Notes: generated by a model not told the origin, from the sequence alone. A stretch of DNA of 64,000 bases from Psychromonas sp. B3M02 (GCF_003318165.1 NZ_QOCB01000010.1:1-64000); one strand, 5' to 3'; numbered from the stretch's first letter, positions 19,361-29,526 are shown. Translations and numbers: made by a program.

Positions 19361-19945
19361 CTATTCAGCGTTTAGCTTTTCAATCTCTTTATCTAAAGCT
19401 AAATCAGCACGCTCTGCTTTGAACTCTTGGTATAAAATATCTTTTTGTTGAGTATTAACAGTTCGTTCAGATGCACTGATCAGTTGATCAAAAATAGCCT
19501 GCGTAGATTGCTGGCCAATACCTACTAATACACACAGGTTGGTTTTATCAGCAATATTCACAATGTCTGTTTGAATTGGGTTAGTACCCACTAGCGTTTG
19601 CTGGGTTACTTGTTTAGAAACACTCGAGAAGGTTGTACCTGATTCAACACCTGACGCCGCTTCTATTTTATCACGGTATGTTTTATCCATCGCACTAACA
19701 CGCGTTTCAATTCGTTGTGCTAAAGAGGTACGTGCATTAGCTACCGCTTGTTGTTTATCGATCGACATATTACCTGACCATAAAACACATTCAGATACAG
19801 CAATACCATCATCAATTTGAGGGTTTAAAATCCATCCTGGAATGTCACCGACAGCGGTTTCTTGAACCGGCTCATTCGAAGAACATGCCGTTAATAACAC
19901 AATAGTAGATAAGCTTAATAGAGACTTTATTTTTAACATCATCAT
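19361..19945 (-). CDS. LPP20-like outer membrane lipoprotein
   Basis: Predicted lipoprotein of 194 residues. The signal peptide ends in a lipobox LTAC with Cys21 as the lipidation site, followed by SSNEP (no Asp at +2, so outer membrane is likely). The mature part has VGDIPGWILNP, then AVANARTSLAQRIETRV, a pattern like the LPP20/FlgP lipoprotein family (archease-like LPP20 fold), where members support flagella or the envelope. The C terminus is charged and helical. It lies just upstream of fliE on the same strand with its own gap, so a flagellar link is possible but unproven. Confidence 0.65.
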   Translation of the reverse strand: MMMLKIKSLLSLSTIVLLTACSSNEPVQETAVGDIPGWILNPQIDDGIAVSECVLWSGNMSIDKQQAVANARTSLAQRIETRVSAMDKTYRDKIEAASGVESGTTFSSVSKQVTQQTLVGTNPIQTDIVNIADKTNLCVLVGIGQQSTQAIFDQLISASERTVNTQQKDILYQEFKAERADLALDKEIEKLNAE

Positions 19946-20048
19946 TCCTTAATTTAAAAGATTAACAGCAAACACTGCTTAATGTGATTGCTATAACAAT
20001 CATCCTTTTCATTACAGTCTAAGTTATTTATAAATTATTTACATAAAA

Positions 20049-20081
20049 AAATCCCCATTTTAATACTTAAAATGGGGATTT
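20049..20081 (-). terminator. Rho-independent terminator after amtB
   Basis: A perfect stem with AAATCCCCATTTTA on one arm and its complement on the other around a short loop, followed on the minus strand by a run of seven T. It stops glnK-amtB transcription before the lipoprotein gene. Confidence 0.9.
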
Positions 20082-20133
20082 AAATTACTTAATATTTATC
20101 TAGCATCTTTTAGGATGCTGGAATGTTTACTAA

Positions 20134-21351
20134 TTAGCTTTTGAATTCAGGGTAAGCTTCAACACCACAATCGTGCATATCCATACCCGCATCTTCTTGC
20201 TCAGCAGTAACACGGATACCCATAGTTACTTTGATGATAGACCAAACGATCCATGATGCGATGAATACAAATCCAAAGATAACCGCTGCGCCGTAAAGCT
20301 GAGTCATAACTGATGCACCGTCGTTAGACATTGGAACAACTAATAGACCGAATAGACCACACACACCGTGTACAGAAATAGCACCTACTGGATCATCGAT
20401 TTTTAATTTATCTAGACCAACAATGCTGTAAACAACGATTACACCAGCAATTAAGCCGATAAGTGCTGAACCTAGTGGTGATGGAGATAGTGGATCAGCA
20501 GTGATTGCAACTAAACCAGCTAATGCGCCGTTTAGAATCATAGTTAAATCTGCTTTACCCCATTTGAATTTACTTACTAATAACGCTGCGATAGCACCTG
20601 TTGCTGCTGCTGCGTTAGTGTTTAAGAAGATTTGACCAACTGCTGTTGCATTTTCTGCATCAGAAACAAGTAGTTGAGAACCACCATTAAAGCCAAACCA
20701 ACCCATCCATAGGATGAATGTACCTAATGTTGCAAGTGGCATGTTTGAACCAGGAATTGGGTGAACACTACCATCTTTACCGTATTTACCACGACGAGCA
20801 CCTAGTAAAACAACTGCCGCTAATGCTGCTGCTGCACCTGCCATGTGAACAATACCAGAACCAGCGAAGTCACTGAAACCAGCTTCACTTAGGAAACCAC
20901 CGCCCCAAGTCCAGTAACCTTCCATTGGGTAGATGAAACCTGTTAGGAATACTGAGAAGATTAAAAATGCCCATAGCTTCATACGTTCAGCTACTGCACC
21001 CGATACGATAGACATTGCTGTTGCAACGAATACCACTTGGAAGAAGAAATCAGATTCTAGAGAGTGGTCTGCACCTTCAGAAGGTGAACCAATTAATGAA
21101 CCAAAAGAAGGTAACCAACCACCAGCGCTGTTATCAACATACATAATGTTGTAACCAACTAATAGGAACATAGTACATGCAATTGCATATAGTACGATGT
21201 TTTTAGTTAAAATTTCGGTAGTGTTTTTAGAGCGAACTAAACCTGCTTCTAACATGGCAAAACCTGCTGCCATCCACATAACTAGCACACCTGATATTAA
21301 AAAATAAAAGGTATCCAACGCAAATCTTAGTTCTGTAACTGTTGTTTCCAT
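20134..21351 (-). CDS. amtB: Ammonium transporter AmtB
   Basis: Inner membrane ammonium channel of 405 residues with about 11 membrane helices. The two pore histidines are present in GSGIVHMAGAAAAL and AISVHGVCGLFGLL. The conserved segment GWFGFNGGSQL is also present. It begins directly with a membrane segment, lacking the long cleavable leader of E. coli AmtB. It is 33 bp after glnK, and GlnK blocks AmtB when nitrogen is ample. The pair shares an NtrC/sigma-54 promoter. Confidence 0.95.
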   Translation of the reverse strand: METTVTELRFALDTFYFLISGVLVMWMAAGFAMLEAGLVRSKNTTEILTKNIVLYAIACTMFLLVGYNIMYVDNSAGGWLPSFGSLIGSPSEGADHSLESDFFFQVVFVATAMSIVSGAVAERMKLWAFLIFSVFLTGFIYPMEGYWTWGGGFLSEAGFSDFAGSGIVHMAGAAAALAAVVLLGARRGKYGKDGSVHPIPGSNMPLATLGTFILWMGWFGFNGGSQLLVSDAENATAVGQIFLNTNAAAATGAIAALLVSKFKWGKADLTMILNGALAGLVAITADPLSPSPLGSALIGLIAGVIVVYSIVGLDKLKIDDPVGAISVHGVCGLFGLLVVPMSNDGASVMTQLYGAAVIFGFVFIASWIVWSIIKVTMGIRVTAEQEDAGMDMHDCGVEAYPEFKS

Positions 21352-21384
21352 AATAGTAATCCTTAACTTATATAAACTTGTGGT

Positions 21385-21744
<360 letters not shown>

Positions 21745-21771
21745 TTAAACGTTTGTTCATAGCCTTCTATT

Positions 21772-21787
21772 AACAACTACCGTGCCA
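21772..21787 (-). promoter_or_regulatory. Sigma-54 promoter of glnK-amtB
   Basis: The minus strand reads TGGCACGGTAGTTGTT. The -24 half is a perfect TGGCACG; the -12 half is TTGT rather than TTGC, one mismatch. Predicted RNA start near 21760, about 37 nt before glnK. Confidence 0.75.
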
Positions 21788-21852
21788 GAAAAAAATAACC
21801 ATTATTTAACAACAACTTAAGAACGAACCACCACTAAATACATATCGAAAAC

Positions 21853-21867
21853 GCACCATAACAGTGC
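21853..21867. promoter_or_regulatory. NtrC-type binding site upstream of glnK
   Basis: GCAC-N7-GTGC dyad, matching the NtrC core. It lies about 100 bp upstream of the predicted glnK start, a normal enhancer distance. A second GTGC/GCAC cluster at about 21880-21890 may be a weaker site. Confidence 0.6.
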
Positions 21868-22087
21868 GTTAATTAAGTGTGCCATGCACCGATATGTAAC
21901 AGATGAAATATTTATCACAAAAATAATTAATGAACTTAGTAAATGATTGATTGTCATGATCCTTTATGCCCATAAAAGCTCATTTATACTGCTTAGAAAG
22001 CAACTTTTATTAGCATTTAATCCTTTATCTCTCTGCTATCAATGGCCATGAAATAAAAATTAATTAACCAACTAACCTGCTTAGCCC

Positions 22088-22116
22088 TTAGCAAATAAAG
22101 CTTCATCTGCTATAGT
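22088..22116 (+). promoter_or_regulatory. Sigma-70 promoter of dacA
   Basis: TTAGCA at 22088 and TATAGT at 22111 are separated by 17 bp, giving an RNA start about 35 nt before the dacA ATG. The rest of the 21890-22087 gap is AT-rich with nothing recognised. Confidence 0.55.
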
Positions 22117-22158
22117 GCGTAACAATTTTTCGACTTAACAACCTTGAAGGTATGTAAC

Positions 22159-23316
22159 ATGAAAAAAATAAGCCTACTGCTTATCACTTTCTTACTGAGT
22201 ATGAATGCGCTTGCCGCTCCAATGATTGTTCCTAAAGCTCCATCAATCGCAGCCAAAGGCTACCTATTGATCGACTTTGATTCTGGGAAAGTCCTTTCTG
22301 AAAACAATAGTACTGAAACGCTAGAGCCAGCTTCTCTAACTAAGATGATGACCAGCTATATTATCGGTCAAGAGCTTAAATCAGGTAACTTAAAGTTAAC
22401 GGATAAAGTAACCATCTCAAATAATGCTTGGTCTAAAAACTTCCCTGATTCTTCAAAAATGTTTATCGAAGTCGGTAAAGAAGTTACCGTTGAAGATTTA
22501 AACCGAGGCATCATTATTCAATCAGGTAATGACGCTTGTGTGGCGATGGCTGAGCATATCGCAGGTAGTGAATCTGCTTTTGCTGACCTAATGAACTCGT
22601 GGGCAGCGCAATTAGGCATGAATGATACACACTTCGTAAACAGTCATGGTTTACATGCAGACGGTCATCATACAACCGCTGCTGATATGGCTATTCTAGC
22701 GAAAGCAATCATCACTGATGTGCCAAATGAGTACAAAATCTACAGCGAAAAATCATTTAAATACAATGGTATCGTTCAATATAACCGTAACGGTTTATTA
22801 TGGGATAAAAGCCTTAATGTAGATGGCATGAAAACTGGCCATACTAGCGCAGCTGGTTACAGCTTAGTCTCTTCTGCAACTAAAGATGGCATGCGTTTAA
22901 TCAGTGTGGTTATGGGTACTCGCTCTGATGAAGCCCGTAAAGTTGAAAGTAAAAAGCTATTAAATTGGGGTTTCCGTTTCTTTGAAACAATCACTCCTTA
23001 TAAAGCTAATGACCAACTAGCTAATGAACGTATTTGGATGGGTACACAAGCAAACATTCGCTTAGGTGTTCCAGTTGATACGCCATTAACTTTGCCACGT
23101 AACCAATCACAAAACCTAAAAGCTGACTTTGTAATCGACAATGAATTACGTGCACCAATTCAAAAAGGTGACATAGTAGGTCAAGTTAACTACACACTAG
23201 CTGATGAAGCAGTGGCAAGTTACGATTTAATCGCTTTAGAAACCGTTGAAGAAGGTGGTATTTTCAGCCGTATTATTGATTACATAAAATTACTATTTAT
23301 TGGTTGGTTTGGTTAA
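22159..23316 (+). CDS. dacA: D-alanyl-D-alanine carboxypeptidase (PBP5/6 type)
   Basis: Periplasmic penicillin-binding protein that trims the terminal D-Ala from peptidoglycan pentapeptides. The signal peptide spans residues 1-20 (ending LAA). The active-site motif SLTK is at residues 59-62, the SGN motif lies in IIQSGNDACVAM, and KTG lies in MKTGHTSAAGYS. The C terminus ends in an amphipathic helix (FSRIIDYIKLLFIGWFG) that anchors it to the inner membrane. GAAGG 8 nt upstream sets the ATG at 22159; a TTG at 22144 is less likely. 385 residues. Confidence 0.95.
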   Translation: MKKISLLLITFLLSMNALAAPMIVPKAPSIAAKGYLLIDFDSGKVLSENNSTETLEPASLTKMMTSYIIGQELKSGNLKLTDKVTISNNAWSKNFPDSSKMFIEVGKEVTVEDLNRGIIIQSGNDACVAMAEHIAGSESAFADLMNSWAAQLGMNDTHFVNSHGLHADGHHTTAADMAILAKAIITDVPNEYKIYSEKSFKYNGIVQYNRNGLLWDKSLNVDGMKTGHTSAAGYSLVSSATKDGMRLISVVMGTRSDEARKVESKKLLNWGFRFFETITPYKANDQLANERIWMGTQANIRLGVPVDTPLTLPRNQSQNLKADFVIDNELRAPIQKGDIVGQVNYTLADEAVASYDLIALETVEEGGIFSRIIDYIKLLFIGWFG

Positions 23317-23422
23317 AATAGTCCCCATATATACCATTCACATACAGGTATAACATTACCCCAATAACTAAAAGTGAGGCTTGTCCTCACTTTCTAATAT
23401 CTAACTTGTTCAGGAACCAATC

Positions 23423-23692
23423 ATGGCATTGAATACTAAATTTGATGAATTACTCGACTTTCCATGTAGCTTTTCATTTAAAGTAATGGGCCTTGCTGAC
23501 CCACAACTTATTCCAGATGTAGTGTCTGTTATTCAACAAATTGTACCAGGTGATTATGCACCTACAGTTAAACCAAGCTCTAAAGGTACTTACCATTCAT
23601 TAGCAATTCCAGTGATTGTGAATAGTAAAGAGCAAATTGAAGATATTTATAGTGCTTTAAATAAACTCGATCTTGTACGTTACATTTTATAA
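23423..23692 (+). CDS. ybeD: YbeD/DUF493 family protein
   Basis: Small conserved protein of 89 residues with an ACT-like fold in known relatives; its role is not settled. Conserved features include LLDFPCSFSFKVMGLA at the N terminus and the ending YSALNKLDLVRYIL. It sits between dacA and lipB as in E. coli, 9 bp before lipB, which suggests co-transcription with the lipoate genes. Confidence 0.93.
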   Translation: MALNTKFDELLDFPCSFSFKVMGLADPQLIPDVVSVIQQIVPGDYAPTVKPSSKGTYHSLAIPVIVNSKEQIEDIYSALNKLDLVRYIL

Positions 23693-23701
23693 GCCAACAA
23701 T

Positions 23702-24355
23702 ATGACAGCCATTCAAGATAAATTAATCATTCGTTACTTAGGGGTTAAACCCTACCAAGAAACGTGGCAAGCAATGAGTGATTTTACTGAACAACGCGAT
23801 CAAGATACAACCGATGAAATTTGGTTAGTAGAGCATACACCGGTATTTACACAAGGGCTTGCAGGTAAAGCTGAGCACTTGCTAAGAACCTCGGATATTC
23901 CGGTGGTTAAAAGTGACCGTGGCGGACAAATAACTCACCATGCACCAGGACAATTAATTGCCTACTTACTGATCAACATTCGTCGTAAAGACTTCAACGT
24001 ACGTAGTTTAGTCAGTATCATAGAACAGGCGATCATCGACCTTCTCGCTGATTATAATGTCATTGCGATTGCCAAACCTGATGCACCAGGTGTTTATGTT
24101 GATGGAAAAAAAATTGCTTCATTAGGACTAAAGATCCGAAAAGGTTGCTCATTTCACGGGCTAGCCTTAAATGTAGATATGGATCTCAAGCCTTTTTTAC
24201 AAATTAACCCATGTGGTTATGCAGGATTAGAGATGACTCAATGTCGCGACTTAGGTATTAGCGCGTCAGTGGCTGAGTTATCACCATTATTGATTGAAAA
24301 ATTGAATCAAAGTTTACACTACACACAGATAGAGAGTTTTATTAATGAACACTAA
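23702..24355 (+). CDS. lipB: Octanoyl-[acyl carrier protein]-protein transferase LipB
   Basis: Moves octanoate from acyl carrier protein to a lysine of lipoyl domains, the first step of de novo lipoate attachment. The family segments [18 protein letters not shown], the lysine-containing [10 protein letters not shown], and the catalytic Cys in [11 protein letters not shown] are all visible. 217 residues is normal. Its end overlaps the lipA start by 11 bases. Confidence 0.96.
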   Translation: MTAIQDKLIIRYLGVKPYQETWQAMSDFTEQRDQDTTDEIWLVEHTPVFTQGLAGKAEHLLRTSDIPVVKSDRGGQITHHAPGQLIAYLLINIRRKDFNVRSLVSIIEQAIIDLLADYNVIAIAKPDAPGVYVDGKKIASLGLKIRKGCSFHGLALNVDMDLKPFLQINPCGYAGLEMTQCRDLGISASVAELSPLLIEKLNQSLHYTQIESFINEH

Positions 24356-25313
24356 GCCAAGCCAATTAACCGCGGGCAACAAACTGCGCGATGCAGATAA
24401 AATGTCTCACATTCCAATTAAAGTTATTCCTTCAGACAAAGCCACTGTGTTAAAAAAACCGTCTTGGATGAAGATTAAATTGGCTGCTGATAATACCCGT
24501 GTTAGTGAAATTAAAGCGGCATTACGTAAAAATAAATTACACTCTGTATGTGAAGAAGCTTCATGCCCTAACTTAAATGAGTGTTTCAACCACGGTACAG
24601 CGACCTTCATGATTCTAGGTGATATCTGTACTCGTCGTTGTCCATTCTGTGATGTTGGTCATGGTAAGCCTTTAGCTGTTGATAAAGATGAGCCAAAAAA
24701 ACTGGCAGAAACCATCAAAGATATGAAGTTGAAATACGTTGTAATTACCTCTGTTGACCGTGATGACTTACGCGATGGTGGCGCACAACACTTTGCTGAT
24801 TGTATTCGTGAAATCCGTTTATTAAATCCAAGTATTAAGATTGAAATATTAGTACCTGACTTTAAAGGCCGTATGGATAAAGCATTAGCTTGTTTTGAAA
24901 AAGATGTACCGGATGTATTTAACCATAACTTAGAAACTGCGCCGCACTTGTACAAGCAAGTTCGTCCAGGTGCTGATTACAAATGGTCATTACAGCTACT
25001 TAAGAAGTTTAAAGAGCAGCACCCTACTGTACCTACTAAATCTGGTGTTATGATGGGCTTAGGTGAAAGTAACGAACAGATTGAAACAGTAATTCGAGAT
25101 CTTGCTGACCATGGCGTAACCATGTTAACACTTGGCCAATACTTACAGCCTAGCTTACAACATCTTGCCGTAGAGCGTTATGTTCCACCAGCAGAGTTTG
25201 ATGCACTAGGTGAAATGGCTAAGTCAGTCGGCTTTGAACATGCTGCTTGTGGCCCATTAGTACGTTCTTCATACCATGCAGATTTACAAGCATCAGGTAA
25301 AGAAGTTAAATAA
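24345..25313 (+). CDS. lipA: Lipoyl synthase LipA
   Basis: Radical-SAM enzyme that inserts two sulfurs into the octanoyl chain. The auxiliary cluster cysteines are C69, C74 and C80 ([12 protein letters not shown]). The radical-SAM cluster is C95, C99 and C102 (CTRRCPFC). The closing serine is in LVRSSYHAD. 322 residues is full length. It overlaps lipB, implying coupled translation. Confidence 0.97.
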   Translation: MNTKPSQLTAGNKLRDADKMSHIPIKVIPSDKATVLKKPSWMKIKLAADNTRVSEIKAALRKNKLHSVCEEASCPNLNECFNHGTATFMILGDICTRRCPFCDVGHGKPLAVDKDEPKKLAETIKDMKLKYVVITSVDRDDLRDGGAQHFADCIREIRLLNPSIKIEILVPDFKGRMDKALACFEKDVPDVFNHNLETAPHLYKQVRPGADYKWSLQLLKKFKEQHPTVPTKSGVMMGLGESNEQIETVIRDLADHGVTMLTLGQYLQPSLQHLAVERYVPPAEFDALGEMAKSVGFEHAACGPLVRSSYHADLQASGKEVK

Positions 25314-25334
25314 ACTGACTTTATCACTCGTAAT

Positions 25335-25363
25335 AAAAAGCCAGCAACTAAGCTGGCTTTTTT
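25335..25363 (+). terminator. Rho-independent terminator after lipA
   Basis: Stem AAAGCCAGC/GCTGGCTTT with loop AACTA, then a T-run. It lies 22 bp after the lipA stop. Confidence 0.92.
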
Positions 25364-25373
25364 GATCCTAGAC

Positions 25374-25599
25374 TAATGCCAATCATACTAATTAACAGAT
25401 CTATTTTACTTGTTAAAATAGTTTATTTCTTCGTCGTAAATTTCGTAAAGGGAACAGCCATTAAAGAATGAATATCTTTTCATTCATTCCCCGACAGATG
25501 ATTAACGAAGTTAATCATCGATAGGCTCAATTTACGTCTTAAACTAAGTCATTTTTGCTGCGCAAAATTTAGCTCACTTATTTAATATAATTGGTATAA
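25374..25599. repeat. Extragenic repeat element copy 1
   Basis: A non-coding block of about 226 bp between convergent lipA and the antiporter gene. It starts TAATGCCAAT and ends AATTGGTATAA, imperfect inverted ends. Inside are a hairpin GATTAACGAAGTTAATC (25500-25516) and the stretch GATCTATTTTACT (25396-25408). The right half matches, in the opposite direction, the block at 35409-35474. It therefore belongs to an interspersed family. Confidence 0.65.
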
Positions 25600-25611
25600 A
25601 TAAACAAATCA

Positions 25612-27456
25612 TTATTTTTGATCGTTATGAGGGCTCTGTTGCTCCTCTTCTTGGTATTGATTCTGATTTTGTAACTTATCGTTATCAAGCACCTGTTTTA
25701 GATCCGCTAGGTGTTGGCGAACCGCAGCACCATAGTGTTTATCATCTCCCCAGACATTTGCTAACTCTTCTAATGCACTTTCATCGTACTTCTTAAATAG
25801 GTCGCCGGCCTTTTCAGCAAAAGATGGCGACTCACCTAATAGCTTTAATGCATCCACACCTAAATTCACCGCAGAATCAAAGCTTTCACGTCTAAAAGTA
25901 TGGACGCCTTTTTGAATAATTCGATAAGCATGTGTTCTATCAATGGCGCGCACCACGATTTTTAAGTTAGGGAAATGCTTTTGTGCAATATCAATAATTT
26001 GTAGAGACTTTTCCGCCTCATCCACAGCAATCACCAGTAACTTAGCTTCATCTGCACCGGCTGATTTTAATAAATCACCACGAGCAGCATCACCATAGAA
26101 CACCTTAATACCAAAACGACGCACTAAATCGATTTGTGCTGGGCTATGGTCCAAAATAGATAGATGATATCCCTGCGCTGTTAATAAACGCCCTACCACT
26201 TGCCCAAAACGTCCATAGCCCACAATAATCACATGATCAGTAGATTCTAAATGTTCAGGATCATCATACGCAGCGGTATGTTTGTCTTTTAATAACAGAT
26301 GCTCATATATCATTAATAATACAGGTGCAAATAACATAGAAATAGCCACCACCAAGGTGGTTATTTTAGACTCTTCAGCGGTCAGAATATTTAAAGTACC
26401 TGTTAATGAAATCAATACAAAAGCAAATTCACCACCTTGCGCTAATGCCAATGAAAATAATATTTTCTGCTTAGATTTAAGCTTAAAAAGTAATGCAATC
26501 CCATATAAAACAAGCCCCTTCAGAACGATTAAGCCAATCACTAATCCCATGATTAACAAAAATTGTTCCGATAACAGTTGAAAGTCGATAGAGGCGCCTA
26601 CCGCAATAAAAAATAGCCCTAATAACAAACCTTTAAAGGGCTCAATATCTGTTTCTAACTCATGCCTGAACTCGCTTTCAGCCAAGACCACTCCGGCTAA
26701 AAACGTACCTAATGCCGGTGAAAGTCCGATTTTTTGCATAATCAAGGCAATAGAAACCACCAAAAATAGCGTAAATACCGTAAAAATCTCCCTTAAGCGA
26801 GTCTCTGCAATATAACGGAACAAAGGCGTTGAAACATATTTGCCAACAAAGTAGATGCCACTAATCACTAACACTGAAACCGCGACTTGTCCCCAAGCAG
26901 GAAAATCTTCTATTAGACTACCGTGACTGTTAACGCTTGAGCTTGCATCACTAAACGCTAATAAAGGTAACAAAGCTAAAATAGGGATCACTGCAATATC
27001 TTGGAAAAGTAAGATAGAGAAGGTATTTTGCCCTGCGGGTTGCTTGATCCAGCCTTTTTCAGTCAGCGTTTGTAACACAATGGCCGTAGAAGATAACGCT
27101 AACATTAAACCTAACGCTAATGTTGTTTGCCAATGCATATCAAATAATAAGTAACAAGCGCCCCATATTAATAAGGTGCTTAATCCAACTTGTAAACCAC
27201 CTTGGATCACAATGGAATGACGCAATTTCCATAGGCGACTCGGTTGCAACTCGAGACCAATTAAAAACAGCATCATTACCACACCAAACTCTGCAAAGTG
27301 CAGTACTTCAGATTGGTCTCCTACCAATCCTAGTGCAAATGGTCCGATTAAAATTCCTGCTAACAGGTAGCCTAATACAGAGCCTAAACCAAGGCGTTTA
27401 GCAATAGGAACAGCGGCTAGCGCGGCAGCAAGATAAATGACAACAATTTCTAACAT
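25612..27456 (-). CDS. Kef-type CPA2 K+/H+ antiporter
   Basis: Monovalent cation:proton antiporter-2 family protein of 614 residues, the length of KefB/KefC. About 12 membrane helices occupy residues 1-385, with the CPA2 segments FAEFGVVMMLFLIGLELQPS and ALSSTAIVLQ. The cytoplasmic RCK/TrkA-N domain follows (VIIVGYGRFGQVVGRLL near residue 405), with FGIKVFYGDAARGDLL. The C terminus is Gln-rich. KefB/KefC proteins are gated by glutathione adducts to protect against electrophiles; no kefG/kefF ancillary gene is adjacent. Exact ion and ligand are inferred. Confidence 0.85.
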   Translation of the reverse strand: MLEIVVIYLAAALAAVPIAKRLGLGSVLGYLLAGILIGPFALGLVGDQSEVLHFAEFGVVMMLFLIGLELQPSRLWKLRHSIVIQGGLQVGLSTLLIWGACYLLFDMHWQTTLALGLMLALSSTAIVLQTLTEKGWIKQPAGQNTFSILLFQDIAVIPILALLPLLAFSDASSSVNSHGSLIEDFPAWGQVAVSVLVISGIYFVGKYVSTPLFRYIAETRLREIFTVFTLFLVVSIALIMQKIGLSPALGTFLAGVVLAESEFRHELETDIEPFKGLLLGLFFIAVGASIDFQLLSEQFLLIMGLVIGLIVLKGLVLYGIALLFKLKSKQKILFSLALAQGGEFAFVLISLTGTLNILTAEESKITTLVVAISMLFAPVLLMIYEHLLLKDKHTAAYDDPEHLESTDHVIIVGYGRFGQVVGRLLTAQGYHLSILDHSPAQIDLVRRFGIKVFYGDAARGDLLKSAGADEAKLLVIAVDEAEKSLQIIDIAQKHFPNLKIVVRAIDRTHAYRIIQKGVHTFRRESFDSAVNLGVDALKLLGESPSFAEKAGDLFKKYDESALEELANVWGDDKHYGAAVRQHLADLKQVLDNDKLQNQNQYQEEEQQSPHNDQK

Positions 27457-27578
27457 TAGAGTCCTTTAGTGATTAATAAATATAACGAAGAGAGGTGGTT
27501 ATTAGTTTAATGGATAAGTCTCAATAAATATCGCTTATTTTCACTATCCCTGCAATCTTAAATTTACCGTTAAATACA

Positions 27579-27605
27579 CAAAAGCCTCTATTAAAGAGGC
27601 TTTAA
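27579..27605 (-). terminator. Terminator after the TRAP operon
   Basis: AAAGCCTCT/AGAGGCTTT hairpin with loop ATTAA, 29 bp beyond the dctM stop. The T-run is short on the minus strand. Confidence 0.7.
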
Positions 27606-27633
27606 GTAATATCGATAAATTAATAATGGTTAA

Positions 27634-28926
27634 CTAATCAAAACCATAAAAACCTGGGAATATCACGATCGAAGCTAATACTAACAATTGCAAACCGATA
27701 AAGGGGATAACACCTTTATAGATATCCATGGTTTTTACCTGTGGTGGAGCAACCCCTTTTAAATAAAAGAGGCTAAACCCAAAGGGTGGTGTTAAAAATG
27801 AGGTTTGTAGATTCATGGCAATCAATATTGCAAACCAAGTAAGATCAATCCCCATCATCTCAGCAATTGGGTAGAGCATAGGTACCACAATGAATGAGAT
27901 TTCAACAAAGTCGATGAAGAAACCTAGAATCAAAATAACAATCATTGAGATAATTAAGAAGCCCCATTTTTCACCCGGTAAGCTAAACATGATCTCCTCA
28001 ATAATCTCTTCACCACCCGTGTAAGAGAAAACCATTGAGAAAGCCGTTGCACCGATAAAGATAGCAAATACCATTGCAGTCACTTTAAGGGTTTCAAAGG
28101 AGGATTCCCAAATCACCTTCCATGAGCATTGTCTATATAGCATAGCTAATAGAATCGCTCCCACACCACCAATCGCAGAAGACTCAGTGGGTGTCGCTAT
28201 GCCATAAAAAATAGAGCCTAATACAGCAAAGATAAGAGTAAGAGGTGGTGCAATCGCTTTAAAAGCGATCCAATAAGGTTTTACACCACGAGTTCCAGAC
28301 AAGGCTGACTCTGGTAATGCAGGTGCAGATTCAGGTTTAAAATATGCATAAATCAACACGTAGAGGATAAAGGCCCCCACGAGTATTGCCCCAGGGAAAA
28401 CCGCAGCTCTGAATAGGTCACCTACTGGCACCCCCATTACATCACCCAATATAATAAGAATAATAGAAGGTGGAATAATTTGTCCTAAGGTGCCCGATGC
28501 ACAAATAACCCCAGTGGCTAACTGTTTATCATAGTTATATTTGAGCATCACAGGTAATGAAATTACCCCCATTGCTACCACAGATGCGCCCACCACACCC
28601 GTTGAAGCCGCTAATAAGCAACCTACTAGAATGGTAGAAACAGCAACACCACCTCGAACACGCCCAAACAACTGCCCCATGGCTTCTAACAATTGTTCCG
28701 CTAATTTGGTTTTTTGTAGAATATTCCCCATAAAGATAAACATAGGGACTGCCATCATGATCGAGTTTTCCATGATGCTCATAATGCGATAAGGCATAAA
28801 AGCAAATAACTCTACACCTTCGGCGAAGATGCCAAAGATCAATGCAACACCAGCAAATACAAAGGCAACAGGAAAACCTGTTAATAGCAGTAATAACGCC
28901 ACTCCAAACATAATAATACCAATCAT
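27634..28926 (-). CDS. TRAP transporter large permease (DctM-type)
   Basis: Large membrane subunit of a tripartite ATP-independent periplasmic transporter, driven by a sodium or proton gradient. 430 residues with about 12 membrane helices; family motifs include GVVGASVVAMGVISLPVML and GQIIPPSIILIILGD. It lies 10 bp after the small permease gene. The three-gene operon is complete. Confidence 0.95.
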   Translation of the reverse strand: MIGIIMFGVALLLLLTGFPVAFVFAGVALIFGIFAEGVELFAFMPYRIMSIMENSIMMAVPMFIFMGNILQKTKLAEQLLEAMGQLFGRVRGGVAVSTILVGCLLAASTGVVGASVVAMGVISLPVMLKYNYDKQLATGVICASGTLGQIIPPSIILIILGDVMGVPVGDLFRAAVFPGAILVGAFILYVLIYAYFKPESAPALPESALSGTRGVKPYWIAFKAIAPPLTLIFAVLGSIFYGIATPTESSAIGGVGAILLAMLYRQCSWKVIWESSFETLKVTAMVFAIFIGATAFSMVFSYTGGEEIIEEIMFSLPGEKWGFLIISMIVILILGFFIDFVEISFIVVPMLYPIAEMMGIDLTWFAILIAMNLQTSFLTPPFGFSLFYLKGVAPPQVKTMDIYKGVIPFIGLQLLVLASIVIFPGFYGFD

Positions 28927-28936
28927 AAAATTCCCT

Positions 28937-29440
28937 TTAAATGTGGTTATTGCTTATGCTACGTAAGCTTTTTATTAATACACCGAATGCACTTAATGCT
29001 AATGCCAATGCAGAGAGCGGGATCATCGATTTAATAATCCAGCGATGTGATAAACCACCGGGATCACCACTGGTTTCTTGTAAATTATATGACTCTAACG
29101 CAAAGTCGTAGCCGTACCAGATAATAAGCGCACAAAATGGTAACAAGAAGAAGATACAGCCCAGAAAATTAATCCATGCTTTACCTTTTTCACCTAACCT
29201 TTCATAAATAATATCAACTCGAACGTGCCCTTCTTCCTTTAGGGTGTAAGCAATCCCTAATAAAAACATTGAAGCAAACAGATGCCACTCTAGCTCTTGC
29301 AAACCAATGGAGCTGGATTTAAAAAAGTAACGTGCCACCACATCGTAAAAAACATTAGCTAGCAGCAGGATCATTAATGTGGCTGCTATTTTTCCAACTA
29401 TATCGGAAAAACGATCAAATACACTTTGCAGACTTTCCAT
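28937..29440 (-). CDS. TRAP transporter small permease (DctQ-type)
   Basis: Four-helix membrane subunit that pairs with the large permease. Start at 29440 (MESLQSVFDRFSD) gives 167 residues, with AAGGA about 10 nt upstream; an in-frame ATG at 29494 would add 18 residues not seen in the family. The typical ELEWHLFASMFLLGIAYTL and the VRVDIIYE segment are present. Confidence 0.92.
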   Translation of the reverse strand: MESLQSVFDRFSDIVGKIAATLMILLLANVFYDVVARYFFKSSSIGLQELEWHLFASMFLLGIAYTLKEEGHVRVDIIYERLGEKGKAWINFLGCIFFLLPFCALIIWYGYDFALESYNLQETSGDPGGLSHRWIIKSMIPLSALALALSAFGVLIKSLRSISNNHI

Positions 29441-29526
29441 CCAATAATATTCCTTATAGATAAAGAGTGGATAAGCAAAAATCAAAAGCGACACAATCCA
29501 TAGTGTCGCTTTTAATAATCAAGCAA

